A stretch of 5,025 bases of DNA, taken from the NCBI GenBank assembly GCA_964363055.1, contig CAYIGN010000051.1, forward strand, positions 1 through 5,025, in the 5' to 3' direction. Within the stretch, counting starts at the first letter, position 1. Every line of letters starts with the position of its first letter. Below, one piece after another: positions 4,321 through 5,025 of the stretch. The notes beneath the pieces were generated by a model. The model was not told the DNA's origin. It ran no database searches and saw only the letters and a list, made by a program, of their open reading frames with translations. Source of the stretch: CAYIGN01 sp964363055 (lineage in GTDB: Bacteria > Patescibacteriota > Minisyncoccia > Sungbacterales > HO2-52-23). A program made the position numbers and the translations under genes.

Positions 4321-5025
4321 TTATTCAAACGTATTTCCTCCGGCGTCGGTAGTGGTGGAGGTCTTGTCGGTGAAGATGTGGGTTCCGTTGAGTTTGAAAG
4401 TCGTGCCGCTGATGGTGGGCGTGGAGGAGGCGGTGAGGAAGAGGCCGAATGTTTCGGTGGTAGTATCGCGGTGCTCTCGGATGATAGAATCCGCGATAAG
4501 GGTTGAGGTGGAGGATTGCATCCAGATGCCGATCGCGTAGTTAAGTTCAATGATGGAATTATGGATTTCAAGGGCTGCATTCTTCAGCCGCAGCGCGCCC
4601 TTGTCTGGATTAAACGAGCTTCGCGGACTCCCGAAACGAACTCGCGTATATGTCAGGGTCGAGGTCGCAGTACTCTGGGTGAAGGCGATATTCGTCCAGT
4701 CGCCAGGCGCGGGCGCGCTAGCAGAGCCGTCATTATTCGTATCACCGCCGAAAGTGTCATCCTTGAGCGAGGTAAAGGCCACATTATTCGCATCAGTGCC
4801 TTTGGCAATCAGGGCGCCTGCGACTGAAAGGGAGCTAGTATAGTAGTCGGAGAATTTTACGACTGTACCCGGCATGAGCGTCAGAGTAGTGCCGGCCCGC
4901 ACCGTGTAGGCGCCGCCGATGACATAGGGCAGATTGGCGGTGAAGGTATAGTCCTGGGCGATGTTATTCCCGATAATGATTCCATTGTAGCCATTTCCCG
5001 AAGCGGTGTTGCCGGAGAAGGTGGG
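4321..5025 (-). CDS. Right-handed parallel beta-helix surface protein, C-terminal part
   Basis: The frame is open from base 5025 to a TAA at 4321-4323, giving the last 234 residues; the N-terminus is outside the window. A GTG at 4902 is not the start, since the reading continues upstream through good sequence (GNTASGNGYNGIIIGNNIAQ, then LPYVIGG). The composition is Thr/Ser/Asn/Gly-rich with short alternating strands: AGTTLTLMPGTVVKF (residues 43-57), then ALIAKGTDANNVAFTSLKDD. DTNNDGS (95-101) resembles a DxNxDG calcium loop. Later rungs are ALRLKNAALEIHNSIIELN and STPTISGTTFKLNG. This fits the pectate-lyase/NosD-like beta-helix repeat fold of large secreted proteins. It ends at GGNTFE without a sorting signal or membrane anchor, so retention, if any, must come from elsewhere. 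It may be the first gene of a leftward operon with the membrane protein (65-nt gap) and nth. Confidence 0.8.
   Translation of the reverse strand, partial: PTFSGNTASGNGYNGIIIGNNIAQDYTFTANLPYVIGGAYTVRAGTTLTLMPGTVVKFSDYYTSSLSVAGALIAKGTDANNVAFTSLKDDTFGGDTNNDGSASAPAPGDWTNIAFTQSTATSTLTYTRVRFGSPRSSFNPDKGALRLKNAALEIHNSIIELNYAIGIWMQSSTSTLIADSIIREHRDTTTETFGLFLTASSTPTISGTTFKLNGTHIFTDKTSTTTDAGGNTFE

Noticed and set aside
4296..4580. 94-codon Pro/Ser-rich frame on the minus strand
   Set aside because: A frame-shifted shadow of the beta-helix gene; the low-complexity composition reflects its Thr/Ser codons read in another frame.

Overview
The window reads as a piece of a Patescibacteria / Candidate Phyla Radiation genome, most likely Parcubacteria. 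This is inferred from the style of two secreted proteins cut by the window edges. One has an N-terminal membrane anchor followed by a Pro/Asn-rich 'EPTTAPPQNN...PLNVG' segment. The other is a beta-helix protein carrying 'LPYVIGG..TV.AG.TLT..PGTVVKF' and 'DDTFGGDTNNDGS'. Both styles are typical of Parcubacteria surface proteins as I remember them; no database was searched. TGA is used as a normal stop (PaaK-like and DUF457-like genes), so a UGA-recoding lineage such as Gracilibacteria is unlikely.

Layout. 1-250 (minus): the N-terminal 83 residues of an anchored or secreted protein, with a good promoter at 310-338. 251-528: divergent spacer with one perfect DnaA-box 9-mer and one copy of a 23-bp repeat. 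529-1968 (plus): a complete AMP-forming ligase of the phenylacetate-CoA ligase (PaaK) family, standing alone. 1969-2038: convergent gap holding a terminator for the next gene. 2039-2542 (minus): a small cupin-fold protein with a clear Shine-Dalgarno sequence and a strong promoter at 2626-2653. 2543-3001: a 459-bp non-coding stretch dense in inverted repeats, with the second repeat copy, two more DnaA-box-like 9-mers and the terminator of nth. 3002-3673 (minus): endonuclease III (nth) with an intact 4Fe-4S cluster motif. 3695-3732: a perfect 38-bp palindrome filling the nth upstream gap. 3732-4256 (minus): a DUF457/YdjM-like membrane protein. 4321-5025 (minus): the C-terminal 234 residues of a right-handed beta-helix surface protein.

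The three right-hand genes (beta-helix, membrane protein, nth) all read leftwards with short gaps and could share a transcript that ends at the 2946-2991 terminator. Their functions are not obviously linked. The PaaK-like enzyme has no phenylacetate-degradation neighbours, so its substrate is unknown. I see no mobile-element gene, tRNA, rRNA or CRISPR array. The most unusual part is the non-coding DNA: the 23-bp repeat shared 2.3 kb apart, the stacked hairpins at 2672-2755, the two long palindromes around nth, and the DnaA-box 9-mers.
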